Shown here in pieces: positions 27,101-41,781 of a DNA stretch of 64,000 bases (within the stretch, counting starts at the first letter, position 1; each line of letters starts with the position of its first letter). Source of the DNA: Megalopta genalis (lineage: Eukaryota > Arthropoda > Insecta > Hymenoptera > Halictidae); NCBI RefSeq assembly GCF_051020955.1, contig NW_027477108.1, positions 33,903-97,902 of the forward strand. The letters are read 5' to 3'. The notes below the pieces were generated by a model that saw only the letters and a program-made list of their open reading frames with translations, did no database searches and was not told where the DNA came from. A program made the translations under genes and the position numbers.

Positions 27101-29226
27101 ATGCGAAACAAACGAGTTAGCTTCAAATCAATGCGAAGTAGAAGGCTTAGCTTCAAATCCATACGAATCAAATGGTTTAGCTTCAAATACTTGTGATATA
27201 CATGATTTTGCTTCAATTGCATGCGAAACAAACGAGTTAGCTTCAAATCAATGCGAAGTGGGAGGTTTATCTTCAAATCAATGCGAAACAAGTGATTTAG
27301 CTTCAAATAGTTTTGATATAAATGATTTAGCTTCAATTGCATGCGAAACAAACTAGTTAGCTTCAACTCAATGCGATGTAGAATGCTTAGCTTCAAATCC
27401 ATGCCAATCAAACGGTTTAGCTTCAAATACATGCGATATACATGATTTAGTTTCAACTGCTTGCGAAACTATCGAGTTAGCTTCAAATCAATGCGAAGTA
27501 GAAGACTTATCTTCAAACCCATGCGAAGCAAGTGGTTTAGCTTCAAATACTTGTGATAAACATGATTTTGCTTCAATTGCATGCGAAACAAACGAGTTAG
27601 CTTCAAATCAATGCGAAGTGGGAGGTTTATCTTCAAATCAATGCGAAACAAGTGATTTAGCTTCAAATACTTGCGATATACATGATTTAGTTTCAAGTGC
27701 ATGCGAAACAAACGAGTTAGCTTCAAATCCATGCGAAACATATGATTTAGCTTCAAATCAATGCGAAGTAGAAGGCTGAGCTTCAAATCCATGCGAATCA
27801 AATGGTTTAGCTTCAAATACTTGTGATATACACGATTTAGCTTCAACTGCATGCGAAACAAACGAGTTAGCTTCAAATCAATGCGAAGTGGGTGGCTTAG
27901 CTTCAAATCCATACGAATCAAATGGTTTAGCTTCAAATACTTGTGATATACATGATTTTGCTTCAATTGCATGCGAAACAAACGAGTTAGCTTCAAATCA
28001 ATGCGAAGTGGGAGGTTTATCTTCAAATCCATGCGAATCAAATGGTTTAGCTTCAAATACTTGTGATATACATGATTTTGCTTCAACTGCATGCGAAACA
28101 AACGAGTTAGCTTCAAATCCATGCGTAACATATGATCTAGCCTCAAATTTATGCGAATCAAATGGTATAGCATCATAGCTTCATATTCTAGAGAAACAGA
28201 TCATTTAGATTCAGATACATGTGACAAACATGATTTAGCTTCAATGCATGCGAAACAAACGAGTTAGCTTCAAATCGAAGAGAAACACATGATTTAGCTT
28301 CAAATCAATGCGAAGTAGAAGGTTTAGCTTCAAATCCATGCGAAACAAATGGTTTAGATTGAAATACTTGTGACATACATGATTTAGCTTCAACGGCATG
28401 CGAAACACACGAGTTAGCTTCAAATCCAAGAGAAACACATGATTTAGCTTCAAATCAATGCGAACTAGAAGGCTTAGCATCAAATCCATGCGAATCAAAT
28501 GGTTTAGATTCAGATACTTGTGATAAACATGATTTAGCTTCAACTGCATGCGAAACAAACGAGTTAGCTTCAAATCAATGCGAAGTAAATGGTTTATCTT
28601 CAAATCAATGCGAAGTAGAAGACTTATCTTCAAACCCATGCGAAGCAAGTGGTTTAGCTTCAAATACTTGTGATAAACGTGATTTTGCTTCAATTGCATG
28701 CGAAACAAACGAGTTAGCTTCAAATCAATGCGAAGTGGGAGGTTTATCTTCAAATCAATGCGAAACAAGTGATTTAGCTTCAAATACTTGCGATATACAT
28801 GATTTAGTTTCAACTGCATGCGAAACAAACGAGTTAGCTTCAAATCCATGCGAAACATATGATTTAGCTTCAAATCAATGCGAAGTAGAAGGCTGAGCTT
28901 CAAATCCATGCGAATCAAATGGTTTAGCTTCAAATACTTGTGATATACATGATTTTGCTTCAATTGCATGCGAAACAAACGAGTTAGCTTCAAATCAATG
29001 CGAAGTGGGAGGTTTATCTTCAAATCAATGCGAAACAAGTGATTTAGCTTCAAATAGTTGTGATATAAATGATTTAGCTTCAATTGCATGCGAAACAAAC
29101 TAGTTAGCTTCAACTCAATGCGATGTAGAATGCTTAGCTTCAAATCCATGCCAATCAAACGGTTTAGCTTCAAATACATGCGATATACATGATTTAGTTT
29201 CAACTGCTTGCGAAACAATCGAGTTA

Positions 29227-32200
29227 GCTTCAAATCCATGCGAATCCAATTGTTTAGCTTCAAATACTTGTGATATACATGATTTAGCTTCAATTGCGTG
29301 AGAAACAAACGAGTTAGCTTCAACTACAAGCGAAACACATGATTCAGGTTTCAAATCAATGCGATATTGAAGGCATAGCTTCAAATCCATGTCAATTGAA
29401 CGGTTTATCTTCAAATACTTGTGATATACATGATTTAGCTTCAACTGCATGCGAAACAAACGAGTTAGCTTCAAATCAATGCGAAGTGGGATGTTTATCT
29501 TCAAATCCATGCGAAACAAATGGTTTAGCTTCAAATACTTGTAACGTAGATCATTTAGCTTCAACTGCATGTTAAACAAACGAGTTAGCTTCAAATCCAT
29601 GCGAAACACATGATCTAGGCTCAAATTTATGCGAATCAAATGGTATAGCATCATAGCTTCATATTCTAGAGAAACAGATCATTTAGATTCAGATACATGT
29701 GACAAACATGATTTATCTTCAACTGCATGCGAAACAAACGAGTTAGCTTCAAATCGAAGAGAAACACATGATTTAGCTTCAACTGCATGCGAAACAAACG
29801 AGTTAGCTTCAAATCAATGCGAAGTAAATGGTTTATCTTCAAATCAATGCGAAGTAGAAGGCTTAGCTTCAAATCCATGCGAAACAAAATCTTTAGCTTC
29901 ATATACTTGTAATATACATGATTTAGTTTCAACTGCATGCGAAACTATCGAGTTAGCTTCAAATCAATGCGAAGTAGAAGACTTACCTTCAAACCCATTC
30001 GAAGCATGTGGTTTAGCTTCAAATACTTGTGATAAACATGATTTTGCTTCAATTGCATGCGAAACAAACGAGTTAGCTTCAAATCAATGCGAAGTGGGAG
30101 GTTTATCTTCAAATCAATGCGAAACAAGTGATTTAGCTTCAAATAGTTGTGATATACATGATTTAGTTTCAACTGCATGCGAAACAAACTAGTTAGCTTC
30201 AACTCAATGCGAAGTAGAGTGCTTAGCTTCAAATCCATGACAATCAAACGGTTTAGCTACAAATACTTGCGATATACATGATTTAGTTTCAACTGCATGC
30301 GAAACAAACGAGTTAGCTTCAAATCCATGCGTAACATATGATTTAGCTTCAAATCAATGCGAAGTAGAAGGCTGAGCTTGAAATCCATGCGAATTAAATG
30401 GTTTAGCTTCAAATACTTGTGATATACATGATTTAGTTCAACTGCATGCGAAACAAACGAGTTAGCTACAAATCCATGCGAAACACATGATTCAGGTTTC
30501 AAATCAATGCGATATTGAAGGCATTGCTTCAAATCCATGTCAATTGAACGGTTTAGCTTCAAATACTTGTGATATACATGATTTAGTTTCAACTGCATGC
30601 GAAACAAACGAGTTAGCTTCAAATCCATGCGAAACATATGATTTACATTCAAATCAATGCGAAGTAGAAGGCTTAGCTTCAAATCCATGCGAATCAAATG
30701 GTTTAGATTCAGATACTTGTGATAAACATGATTTAGCTTCAACTGCATGCGAAACAAACGAGTTAGCTACAAATCAATGCGAAGTAAATGGTTTATCTTC
30801 AAATCAATGCGAAGTTGAAGGCTTAGCTTCAAATCCATGCGATACAAAATCTTTAGCTTCATATACTTGTAATATACATGATTTAGTTTCAACTGCATGC
30901 GAAACTATCGAGTTAGCTTCAAATCAATGCGAAGTGGAAGACTTATCTTCAAATCCATGCAAAGCAAGTGGTTTAGCTTCAAATACTTGTGATAAACATG
31001 ATTTTGCTTCAATTGCATGCGAAGCAAACGAGTTAGCTTAAAATCAATGCGAAGTGGGAGGTTTATCTTCAAATCAATGTGAAACAAGTGATTTAACTCC
31101 AAATAGTTGTGATATACATGATTTAGCTTCAACTGCATGCGAAACAAACGAGTTAGCTTCAAATCAATGCGAAGTAGAAGGCTTAGCTTCAAATCCATGC
31201 ATATCAAATGGTTTAGCTTCAAATACTTGTGATATACATGATTTAGCTTCAACTGCATGCGAAACAAACTAGTTAGCTTCAACTCAATGCGATGTAGAAT
31301 GCTTAGCTTCAAATCCATGCCAATCAAACGGTTTAGCTTCAAATACATGCGATATACATGATTTAGTTTCAACTGCTTGCGAAACAAACGAGTTAGCTTC
31401 AAATCCATGCGTAACATATGATTTAGCTTCAAATCAATGCGAAGTAGAAGCTGGGCTTCAAATCCATGCGAATTAAATGGTTTAGCTTCAAATACTTGTG
31501 ATATACATGATTTAGTTTCAACTGCATGCGAAACAAACGAGTTAGCTTCAAATCCATGCGAAACATATGATTTACCTTCAAATCAATGCGAAGTAGAAGG
31601 CTTAGCTTCAAATCCATGCGAATCCAATGGTTTAGCTTCAAATACTTGTGATATACATGATTTAGCTTCAATTGCGTGAGGAACAAACGAGTTAGCTTCA
31701 ACTACAAGCGAAACACATGATTCAGGTTTCAAATCAAAGCGATATTGAAGGCATGGCTTCATATCCATGTCAATCGAACGGTTTATCTTCAGATACTTGT
31801 GATATACATGATTTAGCTTCAACTGCATGCGAAACAAACGAGTTAGCTTCAAATCAATGCGAAGTAGAAGGCTTAGCTTCAAATCCATACGAATCAAATG
31901 GTTTAGCTTCAAATACTTGTGATATACATGATTTTGCTTCAATTGCATGCGAAACAAACGAGTTAGCTTCAAATCAATGCGAAGTGGGAGGTTTATCTTC
32001 AAATCAATGCGAAACAAGTGATTTAGCTTCAAATAGTTGTGATATAAATGATTTAGCTTCAATTGCATGCGAAACAAACTAGTTAGCTTCAACTCAATGC
32101 GATGTAGAATGCTTAGCTTCAAATCCATGCCAATCAAACGGTTTAGCTTCAAATACATGCGATATACATGATTTAGTTTCAACTGCTTGCGAAACAATCG

Positions 32201-32465
32201 AGTTAGCTTCAAATCCATGCGTAACATATGATTTAGCTTCAAATCAATGCGAAGTAGAAGGCTGGGCTTCAAATACATGCGAATTAAATGGTTTAGCTTC
32301 AAATACTTGTGATATACATGATTTAGTTTCAACTGCATGCGAAACAAACAAGTTAGCTTCAAATCCATGCGAAACACATGATTCAGGTTTCAAATCAATG
32401 CGATATTAAAGGCATAGCTTTAAATCCATGTCAATTGAACGGTTTATCTTCAAATACTTGTGATA
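29227..32465 (+). repeat. 3.24-kb duplicated block, copy 2 (offset 22,858)
   Basis: This is the partner of 6,369-9,607. The shared agaagctggg deletion lies near 31,448. At the right edge the T unit switches from gatatacatg in copy 1 to gataaacatg here, and the order of units then diverges. Near-identity across 3.2 kb at a 23-kb separation means recent long-range copying, conversion, or an assembly join. Confidence 0.9.
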
Positions 32466-32915
32466 AACATGATTTTGCTTCAATTGCATGCGAAACAAAC
32501 GAGTTAGCTTCAAATCAATGCGAAGTGGGAGGTTTATCTTCAAATCAATGCGAAACAAGTGATTTAGCTTCAAATACTTGCGATATACATGATTTAGTTT
32601 CAAGTGCATGCGAAACAAACGAGTTAGCTTCAAATCCATGCGAAAAATATGATTTAGCTTCAAATCAATGCGAAGTAGAAGGCTGAGCATCAAATCCATG
32701 CGAATCAAATTGTTTAGCTTCAAATACTTGTGATATACATGATTTAGCTTCAATTGCGTGAGAAACAAACGAGTTAGCTTCAAATCAATGCGAAGTAAAT
32801 GGTTTATCTTCAAATCAATGCGAAGTTGAAGGCTTAGCTTCAAATCCATGCGAAACAAAATCTTTAGCTTCATATACTTGTAATATACATGATTTAGTTT
32901 CAACTGCATGCGAAA

Positions 32916-34883
32916 CTATCGAGTTAGCTTCAAATCAATGCGAAGTGGAAGACTTATCTTCAAATCCATGCAAAGCAAGTGGTTTAGCTTCAAATACTTG
33001 TGATAAACATGATTTTGCTTCAATTGCATGCGAAGCAAACGAGTTAGCTTAAAATCAATGCGAAGTGGGAGGTTTATCTTCAAATCAATGTGAAACAAGT
33101 GATTTAGCTCCAAATAGTTGTGATATACATGATTTAGCTTCAACTGCATGCGAAACAAACGAGTTAGCTTCAAATAAATGCGAAGTAGAAGGCTTAGCTT
33201 CAAATCCATGCATATCAAATGGTTTAGCTTCAAATACTTGTGATATACATGATTTAGCTTCAACTGCATGCGAAACAAACTAGTTAGCTTCAACTCAATG
33301 CGAAGTAGAATGCTTAGCTTCAAATCCATGCCAATCAAACGGTTTAGCTTCAAATAATTGCGATATACATTATTTAGTTTCAACTGCATGCGAAACAAAC
33401 GAGTTAGCTTCAAATCCATGCGTAACATATGATTTAGCTTCCAATCAATGCGAAGTAGAAGGCTTAGCTTCAAATCCATGCGAATCAAATGGTTTAGCTT
33501 CATATAATTGTGATAAACATGATTTAGCTTCAACTGCATGCGAAACAAACTAGTTAGCTTCAACTCAATGCGAAGTAGAATGCTTAGCTTCAAATCCATG
33601 ACAATCAAACGGTTTAGCTTCAAATACTTGCGATATACGTGATTTAGTTTCAACTGCATGCGAAACAAACGAGTTAGCTTCAAATCAATGCGAAGTAGAA
33701 GGCTTAGCTTCAAATCCATGCGAATCAAATGGTTTAGCTTCAAATACTTGTGATATACATGATTTTGCTTCAACTGCATGCGAAACAAACGAGTTAGCTT
33801 CAAATCCATGCGTAACATATGATTTAGCTTCAAATCAATGCGAAGTAGAAGGCTGAGCATCAAATACATGCGAATCAAATGGTTTAGCTTCAAATAGTTG
33901 TGAAAAACATGATTTTGCTTCAATTGCATGCGAAGCAAACGAGTTAGCTTCAAATCAATGCGAAGTGGGAGGTTTATCTTCAAATCAATGTGAAACAAGT
34001 GATTTAGCTCCAAATAGTTGTGATATACATGATTTAGCTTCAACTGCATGCGAAACAAACGAGTTAGCTTCAAATCAATGCGAAGTAGAAGGCTTAGCTT
34101 CAAATCCATGCGAATCAAATGGTTTAGCTTCACATACTTGTGATAAACATGATATAGCTTCAACTGCATGCGAAACAAACTAGTTAGCTTCAACTCAATG
34201 CGAAGTAGAATGCTTAGCTTCAAATCCATGACAATCAAACGGTTTAGCTTCAAATACTTGCGATATACGTGATTTAGTTTCAACTGCATGCGAAACAAAC
34301 GAGTTAGCTTCAAATCAATGCGAAGTAGAAGGCTTAGCTTCAAATCCATGCGAATCAAATGGTTTAGCTTCAAATACTTGTGATATACATGATTTTGCTT
34401 CAACTGCATGCGAAACAAACGAGTTAGCTTCAAATCCATGCGTAACATATGATTTAGCTTCAAATCAATGCGAAGTAGAAGGCTGAGATTCAAATCCATG
34501 CCAATTAAATGGTTTAGCTTCAAATACTTGCGATATACATGATTTAGTTTCAACTGCATGCGAAACAAACGAGTTAGCTTCAAATCCATGCGAAACATAT
34601 GATTTAGCTTCAAATCAATGCGAAGTAGAAGGCTGAGCTTCAAATCCATGCGAATCAAATGGTTTAGCTTCAAATACTTCTGATATACATGATTTAGCTT
34701 CAATTGCGTGAGAAACAAACGAGATAGCTTCAAATCCATGCGAAACATATGATTTACCTTCAAATCAATGCGAAGTAGAAAGCTTAGCTTCAAATCCATG
34801 CGAATCCAATGGTTTAGCTTCAAATACTTGTGATATACATGATTTAGCTTCAATTGCGTGAGAAACAAACGAGTTAGCTTCAA
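32916..34883 (-). other. Longest open frame (655 codons), a by-product of the repeat; not supported as a gene
   Basis: This minus-strand frame spells a degenerate decapeptide of the type LKLNHLFRMD across about 65 units. It begins at TTG directly after a TAG, not at ATG, and ends at a TAG made by the aactatcgag variant of E. It has no signal peptide, no non-repeat domain and no flanking unique sequence. Similar frames of 388, 361, 360, 355 and 335 codons end or start at 35,226-36,392, 43,394-44,479, 28,241-29,323, 15,003-16,070 and 22,591-23,598. Its limits are set by shared indels and stop variants of the array. A translated product cannot be strictly excluded, but nothing specific supports one. 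Confidence 0.9.
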
Positions 34884-35788
34884 CTACAAGCGAAACACAT
34901 GATTCAGGTTTCAAATCAAAGCGATATTGAAGGCATGGCTTCATATCCATGTCAATCGAACGGTTTATCTTCAAATACTTGTGATATACATGATTTAGCT
35001 TCAACTGCATGCGAAACAAACGGGTTAGCTTCAAATCAATGCGAAGTGGAAGACTTATCTTCAAATCCATGCGAAACAAATGGTTTAGCTTCAAATACTT
35101 GTAATATAGATGATTTAGCTTCAACTGCATGCGAAACAAACGAGTTAGCTTCAAATCCATGCGAAACACATGATCTAGCCTCAAATTTATGCGAATCAAA
35201 TGGTATAGCATCATAGCTTCATATTCTAGAGAAACAGATCATTTAGATTCAGATACATGTGACAAACATGATTTAGCTTCAACTGCATGCGAAACAAACG
35301 AGTTAGCTTCAAATCCATGCGAAACATATGATTTAGCTTCAAATCAATGCGAAGTAGAAGGCTGAGCATCAAGTACATGCGAATCAAATGGTTTAGCTTC
35401 AAATAGTTGTGATAAACATGATTTTGCTTCAATTGCATGCGAAGCAAACGAGTTAGCTTCAAATCAATGCGAAGTGGGAGGTTTATCTTCAAATCAATGT
35501 GAAACAAGTGATTTAGCTCCAAATAGTTGTGATATACATGATTTAGCTTCAACTGCATGCGAAACAAACGAGTTAGCTTCAAATCAATGCGAAGTAGAAG
35601 GCTTAGCTTCAAATCCATGCGAATCAAATGGTTTAGCTTCACATACTTGTGATAAACATGATATAGCTTCAACTGCATGCGAAACAAACTAGTTAGCTTC
35701 AACTCAATGCGAAGTAGAATGCTTAGCTTCAAATCCATGACAATCAAACGGTTTAGCTTCAAATACTTGCGATATACGTGATTTAGTT

Positions 35789-37965
35789 TCAACTGCATGC
35801 GAAACAAACGAGTTAGCTTCAAATCAATGCGAAGTAGAAGGCTTAGCTTCAAATCCATGCGAATCAAATGGTTTAGCTTCAAATACTTGTGATATACATG
35901 ATTTTGCTTCAACTGCATGCGAAACAAACGAGTTAGCTTCAAATCCATGCGTAACATATGATTTAGCTTCAAATCAATGCGAAGTAGAAGGCTGAGATTC
36001 AAATCCATGCCAATTAAATGGTTTAGCTTCAAATACTTGCGATATACATGATTTAGTTTCAACTGCATGCGAAACAAACGAGTTAGCTTCAAATCCATGC
36101 GAAACATATGATTTAGCTTCAAATCAATGCGAAGTAGAAGGCTGAGCTTCAAATCCATGCGAATCAAATGGTTTAGCTTCAAATACTTCTGATATACATG
36201 ATTTAGCTTCAATTGCGTGAGAAACAAACGAGATAGCTTCAAATCCATGCGAAACATATGATTTACCTTCAAATCAATGCGAAGTAGAAGGCTTAGCTTC
36301 AAATCCATGCGAATCCAATGGTTTAGCTTCAAATACTTGTGATATACATGATTTAGCTTCAATTGCGTGAGAAACAAACGAGTTAGATTCAACTACAAGC
36401 GAAACACATGATTCAGGTTTCAAATCAAAGCGATATTGAAGGCATGGCTTCATATCCATGTCAATCGAACGGTTTATCTTCAAATACTTGTGATATACAT
36501 GATTTAGCTTCAACTGCATGCGAAACAAACGGGTTAGCTTCAAATCAATGCGAAGTGGAAGACTTATCTTCAAATCCATGCGAAACAAATGGTTTAGCTT
36601 CAAATACTTGTAATATAGATGATTTAGCTTCAACTGCATGCGAAACAAACGAGTTAGCTTCAAATCCATGCGAAACACATGATCTAGCCTCAAATTTATG
36701 CGAATCAAATGGTATAGCATCATAGCTTCATATTCTAGAGAAACAGATCATTTAGATTCAGATACGTGTGACAAACAAGATTTAGCTTCAACTGCATGCG
36801 AAACAAACGAGTTAGCTTCAAATCGAAGAGAAACACATGATTTAGCTTCAAATCAATGCGAAGTAGAAGGTTTAGCTTCAAATCCATGCGAAACAAATGC
36901 TTTAGATTGAAATACTTGTGATATACATGATTTAGCTTCAACGGCATGCGAAACAAACGAGTTAGCTTCAAATCCAAGAGAAACACATGATTTAGCTTCA
37001 AATCAATGCGAACTAGAAGGCTTAGCATCAAATCCATGCGAATCAAATGGTTTAGATTCAGATACTTGTGATAAACATGATTTAGCTTCAACTGCATGCG
37101 AAACAAACGAGTTAGCTACAAATCAATGCGAAGTAAATGGTTTATCTTCAAATCAATGCGAAGTAGAAGGCTTAGCTTCAAATCCAAGCGAAACAAAATC
37201 TTTAGCTTCATATACTTGTAATATACATGATTTAGTTTCAACTGCTTGCGAAACTATCGAGTTAGCTTCAAATCAATGCGAAGTAGAAGACTTATCTTCA
37301 AACCCATGCGAAGCAAGTGGTTTAGCTTCAAATACTTGTGATAAACATGATTTTGCTTCAATTGCATGCGAAACAAACGAGTTAGCTTCAAATCAATGCG
37401 AAGTGGGAGGTTTATCTTCAAATCAATGCGAATCAAGTGATTTAGCTTCAAATACTTGCGATATACATGATTTAGTTTCAACTGCATGCGAAACAGACGA
37501 GTTAGCTTCAAATCCATGCGAAACATATGATTTAGCTTCAAATCAATGCGAAGTAGAAGGCTGAGCTTCAAATCCATGCGAATCAAATGGTTTAGCTTCA
37601 AATACTTCTGATATACATGATTTAGCTTCAATTGCGTGAGAAACAAACGAGTTAGCTTCAACTACAAGCGAAACACATGATTCAGGTTTCAAATCAAAGC
37701 GATATTGAAGGCATGGCTTCATATCCATGTCAATCGAACGGTTTATCTTCAGATACTTGTGATATACATGATTTAGCTTCAACTGCATGCGAAACAAACG
37801 AGTTAGCTTCAAATCAATGCGAAGTAGAAGGCTTAGCTTCAAATCCATACGAATCAAATGGTTTAGCTTCAAATACTTGTGATATACATGATTTTGCTTC
37901 AATTGCATGCGAAACAAACGAGTTAGCTTCAAATCAATGCGAAGTGGGAGGTTTATCTTCAAATC
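35789..37965 (+). repeat. 2.18-kb duplicated block, copy 2 (offset 16,314)
   Basis: This is the partner of 19,475-21,651. It is followed by a 278-bp segment (about 37,966-38,181) that includes an additional 8-bp landmark at 38,106. Correspondence with 21,590 onwards then resumes. Confidence 0.88.
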
Positions 37966-38181
37966 CATGCGAAACAAATGGTTTAGCTTCAAATACTTGT
38001 AATATAGATGATTTAGCTTCAACTGCATGCGAAACAAACGAGTTAGCTTCAAATCCATGCGAAACACATGATCTAGCCTCAAATTTATGCGAATCAAATG
38101 GTTTAGCATCATAGCTTCATATTCTAGAGAAACAGATCATTTAGATTCAGATACTTGTGATAAACATGATTTAGCTTCAAC

Positions 38182-40724
38182 TGCATGCGAAACAAACGAG
38201 TTAGCTTCAAATCAATGCGAAGTGGGAGGTTTATCTTCAAATCAATGCGAAACAAGTGATTTAGCTTCAAATAGTTGTGATATAAATGATTTAGCGTCAA
38301 TTGCTTGCGAAACAAACTAGTTAGCTTCAACTCAATGCGATGTAGAATGCTTAGCTTCAAATCCATGCCAATCAATCGGTTTAGCTTCAAATACATGCGA
38401 TATACATGATTTAGTTTCAACTGCTTGCGAAACAAACGAGTTAGCTTCAAATCCATGCGTAACATATGATTTAGCTTCAAATCAATGCGAAGTAGAAGGC
38501 TGAGCTTGAAATCCATGCGAATTAAATGGTTTAGCTTCAAATACTTGTGATATACATGATTTAGTTCAACTGCATGCGAAACAAACGAGTTAGCTACAAA
38601 TCCATGCGAAACATATGATTTACCTTCAAATCAATGCGAAGTAGAAGGCTTAGCTTCAAATCCATGCGAATCCAATGGTTTAGCTTCAAATACTTGTGAT
38701 ATACATGATTTAGCTTCAATTGCATGAGAAACAAACGAGTTAGCTTCAACTACAAGCGAAACACATGATTCAGGTTTCAAATCAATGCGATATTGAAGGC
38801 ATTGCTTCAAATCCATGTCAATTGAACGGTTTAGCTTCAAATACTTGTGATATACATGATTTAGTTTCAACTGCATGCGAAACAAACGAGTTAGCTTCAA
38901 ATCCATGCGAAACATATGATTTACCTTCAAATCAATGCGAAGTAGAAGGCTTAGCTTCAAATCCATGCGAATCAAATGGTTTAGATTCAGATACTTGTGA
39001 TAAACATGATTTAGCTTCAACTGCATGCGAAACAAACGAGTTAGCTTCAAATCAATGCGAAGTAAATGGTTTATCTTCAAATCAATGCGAAGTTGAAGGC
39101 TTAGCTTCAAATCCATGCGAAACAAAATCTTTAGCTTCATATACTTGTAATATACATGATTTAGTTTCAACTGCATGCGAAACTATCGAGTTAGCTTCAA
39201 ATCAATGCGAAGTGGAAGACTTATCTTCAAATCCATGCAAAGCAAGTGGTTTAGCTTCAAATACTTGTGATAAACATGATTTTGCTTCAATTGCATGCGA
39301 AGCAAACGAGTTAGCTTAAAATCAATGCGAAGTGGGAGGTTTATCTTCAAATCAATGTGAAACAAGTGATTTAGCTCCAAATAGTTGTGATATACATGAT
39401 TTAGCTTCAACTGCATGCGAAACAAACGAGTTAGCTTCAAATCAATGCGAAGTAGAAGGCTTAGCTTCAAATCCATGCATATCAAATGGTTTAGCTTCAA
39501 ATACTTGTGATATACATGATTTAGCTTCAACTGCATGCGAAACAAACTAGTTAGCTTCAACTCAATGCGAAGTAGAATGCTTAGCTTCAAATCCATGCCA
39601 ATCAAACGGTTTAGCTTCAAATACTTGCGATATACATTATTTAGTTTCAACTGCATGCGAAACAAACGAGTTAGCTTCAAATCCATGCGTAACATATGAT
39701 TTAGCTTCAAATCAATGTGAAGTAGAAGGCTGAGCTTCAAATCCATGCGAATTAAATGGTTTAGCTTCAAATACTTGCGATATACCTGATTTAGTTTCAA
39801 CTGCATGCGAAACAAACGAGTTAGCTTCAAATCCAAGTGAAACACATGATTTAGCATCAAATTCAGGCGAAGCAGAAGGATTATCTTTAAATACATGAGA
39901 AACAAATGGTTTAGCGTCAAATACTTGTGATATACACGATATAGTTTCAAATGAAGGCGAAACAGACCAGTTAGCTTCAAAAACATGCGAAACACATGAT
40001 TTAGCTTCAAATCAATGCGAGGTAGAAGGCTTAGCTTCAAATACATGAGAAACAAATGATTTATCTTCAGATAATTGCGATATAAGTTACATAGCTTCAA
40101 ATCCGTGCGAAACGTATAGTTTAGCTTCAAATACTTGTTTTATACATGATTTAACTTCAACTGCATGCGAAACAAACGAGTTAGCTTCAAATCATTGCGA
40201 AGTAGAAGGCTTAGCTTCAAATCCATGCGAATCAAATGGTTTAGCTTCATATACTTGTGATAAACATGATTTAGCTTCAACTGCATGCGAAACAAACTAG
40301 TTAGCTTCAACTCAATGCGAAGTAGAATGCTTAGCTTCAAATCCATGACAATCAAACGGTTTAGCTTCAAATACTTGCGATATACGTGATTTAGTTTCAA
40401 CTGCATGCGAAACAAACGAGTTAGCTACAAATCCATGCGAAACATATGATTTAGCTTCAAATCAATGCGAAGTAGAAGGCTGAGCATCAAATACATGCGA
40501 ATCAAATGGTTTAGCTTCAAATAGTTGTGATAAACATGATTTTGCTTCAATTGCATGCGAAGCAAACGAGTTAGCTTCAAATCAATGCGAAGTGGGAGGT
40601 TTATCTTCAAATCAATGTGAAACAAGTGATTTAGCTCCAAATAGTTGTGATATACATGATTTATCTTCAACTGCATGCGAAACAAACGAGTTAGCTTCAA
40701 GTCAATGCGAAGTAGAAGGCTTAG
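38182..40724 (+). repeat. 2.5-kb duplicated block, copy 2 (offset 16,592 then 16,532)
   Basis: This is the partner of 21,590-24,192 and lacks 60 bp of its diverged island. Its first 1.26 kb is copied again at 41,782-43,041. After 40,724 the sequence follows a different template, resembling 22.9-23.2 kb, with ccatgcatatcaaatgg and ggctgagtttc variants. Confidence 0.86.
39824..40153 (+). repeat. Diverged island, copy 2 (11 units)
   Basis: This has the same unit sequence as 23,232-23,621 but lacks two units (60 bp), the ones carrying gcaggcgaaacaatcg and attcaagcgaag. The loss falls exactly on 30-bp boundaries. Confidence 0.85.
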
Positions 40725-41781
40725 CGTCAAATCCATGCATATCAAATGGTTTAGCTTCACATACTTGTGATAAACATGATATAGCTTCAACTGCATGCGA
40801 AACAAACTAGTTAGCTTCAACTCAATGCGAAGTAGAATGCTTAGCTTCAAATCCATGACAATCAAACGGTTTAGCTTCAAATACTTGCGATATACATTAT
40901 TTAGTTTCAACTGCATGCGAAACAAACGAGTTAGCTTCAAATCCATGCGTAACATATGATTTAGCTTCAAATCAATGCGAAGTAGAAGGCTGAGTTTCAA
41001 ATCCATGCGAATTAAATGGTTTAGCTTCAAATACTTGCGATATACATGATTTAGTTCAACTGCATGCGAAACAAACGAGTTAGCTACAAATCCATGCGAA
41101 ACATATGATTTACCTTCAAATCAATGCGAAGTAGAAGGCTTAGCTTCAAATCCATTCGAATCCAATGGTTTAGCTTCAAATACTTGTGATATACATGATT
41201 TAGCTTCAATTGCATGAGAAACAAACGCGTTAGCTTCAACTACAAGCGAAACACATGATTCAGGTTTCAAATCAATGCCATATTGAAGGCATTGCTTCAA
41301 ATCCATGTCAATTGAACGGTTTAGCTTCAAATACTTGTGATATACATGATTTAGTTTCAACTGCATGCGAAACAAACGAGTTAGCTTCAAATCCATGCGA
41401 AACACATGATTTAGCTTCAAATCAATGCGAACTAGAAGGCTTAGCATCAAATCCATGCGAATCAAATGGTTTAGATTCAGATACTTGTGATAAACATGAT
41501 TTAGCTTCAACTGCATGCGAAACAAACGAGTTAGCTACAAATCAATGCGAAGTAAATGGTTTATCTTCAAATCAATGCGAAGTAGATGGCTTAGCTTCAA
41601 ATCCATGCGAAACAAAATCTTTAGCTTCATATACTTGTAATATACATGATTTAGTTTCAACTGCTTGCGAAACTGTCGAGTTAGCTTCAAATCAATGCGA
41701 AGTAGAAGACTTATCTACAAACCCATGCGAAGCAAGTGGTTTAGCTTCAAATACTTGTGATAAACATGATTTTGCTTCAAT

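Noticed and set aside
32916..34883. Large repetitive minus-strand protein of 655 codons (leucine-rich or pentapeptide-like)
   Set aside because: It starts at TTG after a stop, its limits are set by array indels, and it lacks the leucine-rich or A(D/N)LxX pentapeptide pattern. Other frames are equally open.
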